64,000 nt of DNA from Planctomycetaceae bacterium (GTDB taxonomy: Bacteria > Planctomycetota > Phycisphaerae > Sedimentisphaerales > UBA12454). Each line of letters opens with the position of its first letter. Position 1 is the first letter of the stretch. Below the pieces are notes generated by a model, which worked only from the letters and a program-made list of their open reading frames with translations, ran no database searches and was not told where the DNA came from. This document shows, in pieces, positions 61,713 to 64,000 of this stretch. Position numbers and translations under genes: made by a program. The DNA lies in NCBI GenBank assembly GCA_021371795.1, contig JAJFVK010000008.1, positions 148,159 to 212,158 of the forward strand. Direction: 5' to 3'.

Positions 61713-63857
61713 ATGAAACAAGTTCTTCAGAATTTCAAAACTGGCCAATTGGATGTCGCAGATGTACCCGCCCCAAAAGTATTGCAGGGACAAGTGCTTA
61801 TCAAAACAACAGCTTCGCTGATTTCGACTGGAACAGAAAGAATGCTTGTGAACTTTGCTAAAAGTTCTCTGCTTGGTAAGGCACAGCAGCAGCCAGACAA
61901 AGTGAAGCAGGTTTTGGATAAGATTAAAACGGATGGTCTTTTTCCCACTTTACACAGTGTGTTTTCACGGCTCGATGAACCGCTGCCTTTGGGTTATTGC
62001 AATTGTGGAAAAGTTATTGAAATTGGTCAAGGCGTTGAAGGTTTTGAAATTGGTGATAGAGTTGCAAGCAATGGTTCGCATGCTGAAATAGTTGGTGTGC
62101 CGAAAAATCTTTGTGCCAAGGTGCCGAATAATGTTACCGATGAGCAGGCCGCATTTACGGTTCTTGCCTCAATTGGCTTGCAGGGAATCAGGCTAATCAA
62201 TCCAACGCTGGGAGAAACAATTGTTGTATATGGTCTTGGGTTAATAGGATTGATATCCGCACAATTATTAAAATCTGCCGGTTGTAAAGTAATTGGCATA
62301 GATATTGACAAAAATAAACTTGACCTTGCCAAAAGTTTTGGTGTTGAAGTAATTAGTGCTTCAGGGGGAGAAGATGTTGTCGGCAATGCAATCGCTTTGT
62401 CTGGTGGAGTCGGTGTTGATGGTGTTTTGATTACAGCTTCTGCGAAGGAAGATTCAATCGTTCATGCTTCTGCGCAGATGTGCCGAAAGAGAGGACGAAT
62501 CGTTTTGGTAGGTGTTGTAAACTTAAATCTTACAAGATCAGATTTTTATGAAAAAGAGTTATCTTTCCAGGTATCCTGTTCTTATGGACCTGGGAGATAC
62601 GATAAGACCTATGAAGACAAGGGGCAAGACTATCCGCTGCCATTTGTCCGATGGACGGAAAACAGGAATTTCGAAGCCGTTTTAAAAAGCCTTTCAGACA
62701 GGAGCCTTCAGGTGGATTCGCTTATAAGCGATAGGATACAGATAAACGATGCTGCTAAAGCATATCAAATGCTTACAGACTCACCGGAAAAAATGGCATT
62801 GATATTAACTTATGGCCAGGAAGAAACAGAAATCAGTTCTGAAGTTTCAATTCCTCAGAAATACCACCAGAAAGTCAAAAACGATAAAATTATCTGTGGA
62901 TTGATAGGGGCTGGTAACTTTGCAAAAATGACGCTTCTGCCTGCCATTAAATCTCTTGGATTGAGGTTGAAAACAGTTGCTGATATTAATGGCGTTGCCG
63001 GGTTATATACTGCAAAGAAATTTGGCTTCGAAAAAGCTACAAACGATTATAAAGATATAATAAACGATCCTGAAATCAACACTGTTTTTATAACTACACG
63101 ACACGACCTTCATGCCAAAATGGTTATTGAAGCACTTAAAGCTGGCAAAAATGTTCATGTCGAAAAACCACTCTGTTTAAATAAAGAAGAACTTGAACAA
63201 ATCAAAGCTGTATACCAGGAACACTCAAGCCAGCATTTACTTGTGGGGCTGAACAGGAGATTTTCGCCGCATGTAGAAAAAATCAAAGAGCTTTTATCGA
63301 CTCGTAATTCCCCTACCTGCATGTCCTGGGTCATCAATGCCGGCTATACCTCTGCTACAGTTTGGACACAGGATAGAAACATTGGAGGCGGTAGAATTAT
63401 TGGAGAAGGCTGCCATTGGTTAGATGTAATGGCTGCTATAGTTGGTAAACCTATTACACATATAAGTTCGAGCATGATTGGGCAAAGTGCCGGAGTAGAG
63501 GTTAGAACAGATAAAATGAGTATCACGGCGGAATTTGCTGATGGTTCAATAGGGACATTGCATTATTTTGCGAACGGCCATAAAAGTTATCCTAAAGAGA
63601 CATTTACAGTTTTCTGCGATGGTAAAGTGCTGGCATTAGATAATTTTAGAAAAATGACAGGCTATGGCTTAAAGAATTTCAAGAAAATGAATTTAATGAA
63701 TCAAGACAAAGGTCACAAAAATCAATTTAAATATTTTATTGATTCTATAATGCAGGGAAAAGTGTTGATTCCTTTTGAGCAAATCGAAAATGTTACTCTT
63801 GCGAGCTTTGCCGCAATGGATTCTGCCCAAAACGGGCAGGGCATTGCTATAAAATAA
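61713..63857 (+). CDS. Bi-domain oxidoreductase (zinc-type alcohol dehydrogenase + Gfo/Idh/MocA)
   Basis: 714-residue fusion. Residues 1-360 are a medium-chain dehydrogenase: GTERMLVNFAKSSLLGKAQQ, YGLGLIGLISAQLLK and a CSYGPGRYDKTYE segment. From about residue 390 a Gfo/Idh/MocA domain begins (GLIGAGNFAKMTLLPA), with HVEKPLC and a GEGCHWLDVM segment. Such fusions are common in glycan loci, where they may dehydrogenate sugars. The start is an ATG with GGTGG upstream. The two active sites could pass one substrate between them; this is inference. Confidence 0.88.
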   Translation: MKQVLQNFKTGQLDVADVPAPKVLQGQVLIKTTASLISTGTERMLVNFAKSSLLGKAQQQPDKVKQVLDKIKTDGLFPTLHSVFSRLDEPLPLGYCNCGKVIEIGQGVEGFEIGDRVASNGSHAEIVGVPKNLCAKVPNNVTDEQAAFTVLASIGLQGIRLINPTLGETIVVYGLGLIGLISAQLLKSAGCKVIGIDIDKNKLDLAKSFGVEVISASGGEDVVGNAIALSGGVGVDGVLITASAKEDSIVHASAQMCRKRGRIVLVGVVNLNLTRSDFYEKELSFQVSCSYGPGRYDKTYEDKGQDYPLPFVRWTENRNFEAVLKSLSDRSLQVDSLISDRIQINDAAKAYQMLTDSPEKMALILTYGQEETEISSEVSIPQKYHQKVKNDKIICGLIGAGNFAKMTLLPAIKSLGLRLKTVADINGVAGLYTAKKFGFEKATNDYKDIINDPEINTVFITTRHDLHAKMVIEALKAGKNVHVEKPLCLNKEELEQIKAVYQEHSSQHLLVGLNRRFSPHVEKIKELLSTRNSPTCMSWVINAGYTSATVWTQDRNIGGGRIIGEGCHWLDVMAAIVGKPITHISSSMIGQSAGVEVRTDKMSITAEFADGSIGTLHYFANGHKSYPKETFTVFCDGKVLALDNFRKMTGYGLKNFKKMNLMNQDKGHKNQFKYFIDSIMQGKVLIPFEQIENVTLASFAAMDSAQNGQGIAIK

Positions 63858-64000
63858 ATATCACTACTGTCCCATTGTAACCTTTGGAATCAAAAGAAGT
63901 TAAAAAAACGGTTCTCGCAATTTTGTAAAACTATTGCGTATAACGCAATAAAACATTGATTTAAAGAAAATTAAAATGTAACCATTTTACTAAATTTAGA
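63858..64000. other. AT-rich end of window
   Basis: 143 bases without a gene or clear terminator. GTTTTA-like AT-rich stretches and one TTGCGTATAACGCAA palindrome (63934-63948) are seen. Confidence 0.4.

Overview
The window is bacterial and moderately AT-rich, with dense operons, frequent ATGA start/stop overlaps and several GTG or TTG starts. The long run of pseudopilins ending in an SAGxDGxxGTxDDI-like tail, the PilB/PilT/PilC set, and the AT-rich palindromic spacers suggest a Planctomycetota member, perhaps Phycisphaerae. This is inferred from protein style only; there is no rRNA or other marker here. I saw no rRNA, tRNA or CRISPR array.

Region 1 (75-14801) is a type IV pilus / type II secretion-like assembly locus. 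It has two PilB/GspE ATPases with a PilT between them, one PilC platform protein, and seven proteins with prepilin-type N-termini; the last four resemble the minor pseudopilins GspH, I, J and K. The spacers hold related palindromic elements, including one element present in opposite orientations at two places. A strong intrinsic terminator closes the locus. A cold-shock protein gene with a long leader follows (15209-15412).

Region 2 (16022-19945) is a compact restriction-modification island: a DNA methyltransferase with an extra N-terminal DNA-binding region, an unrecognised protein with a possible PD-ExxxK nuclease site and cysteine clusters, and a TdeIII-family restriction endonuclease. The genes touch or overlap, and the island lies between two copies of a 16-bp direct repeat.

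Region 3 (20656-63857) is a large surface-polysaccharide locus. It contains an MsbA-type exporter with a PDZ-like insertion, about seven glycosyltransferases, several methyltransferases, three DegT-type aminotransferases, rmlBDA on the minus strand, GDP-mannose dehydratase and GDP-fucose synthase, UDP-glucose dehydrogenase, and a WbpA/B/D/E/I-like set able to make a diacetamido-uronic acid. It also has three LbH acyltransferases, a Wzx-like flippase, a Wzy/ligase-like protein, a secreted DUF4091-type protein and a bi-domain oxidoreductase. A HEPN/MNT toxin-antitoxin pair with a frameshifted HEPN gene sits inside it. The sugar genes supply activated, methylated, aminated and acetylated sugars; the glycosyltransferases assemble the repeat unit; the flippase and polymerase export and join it.
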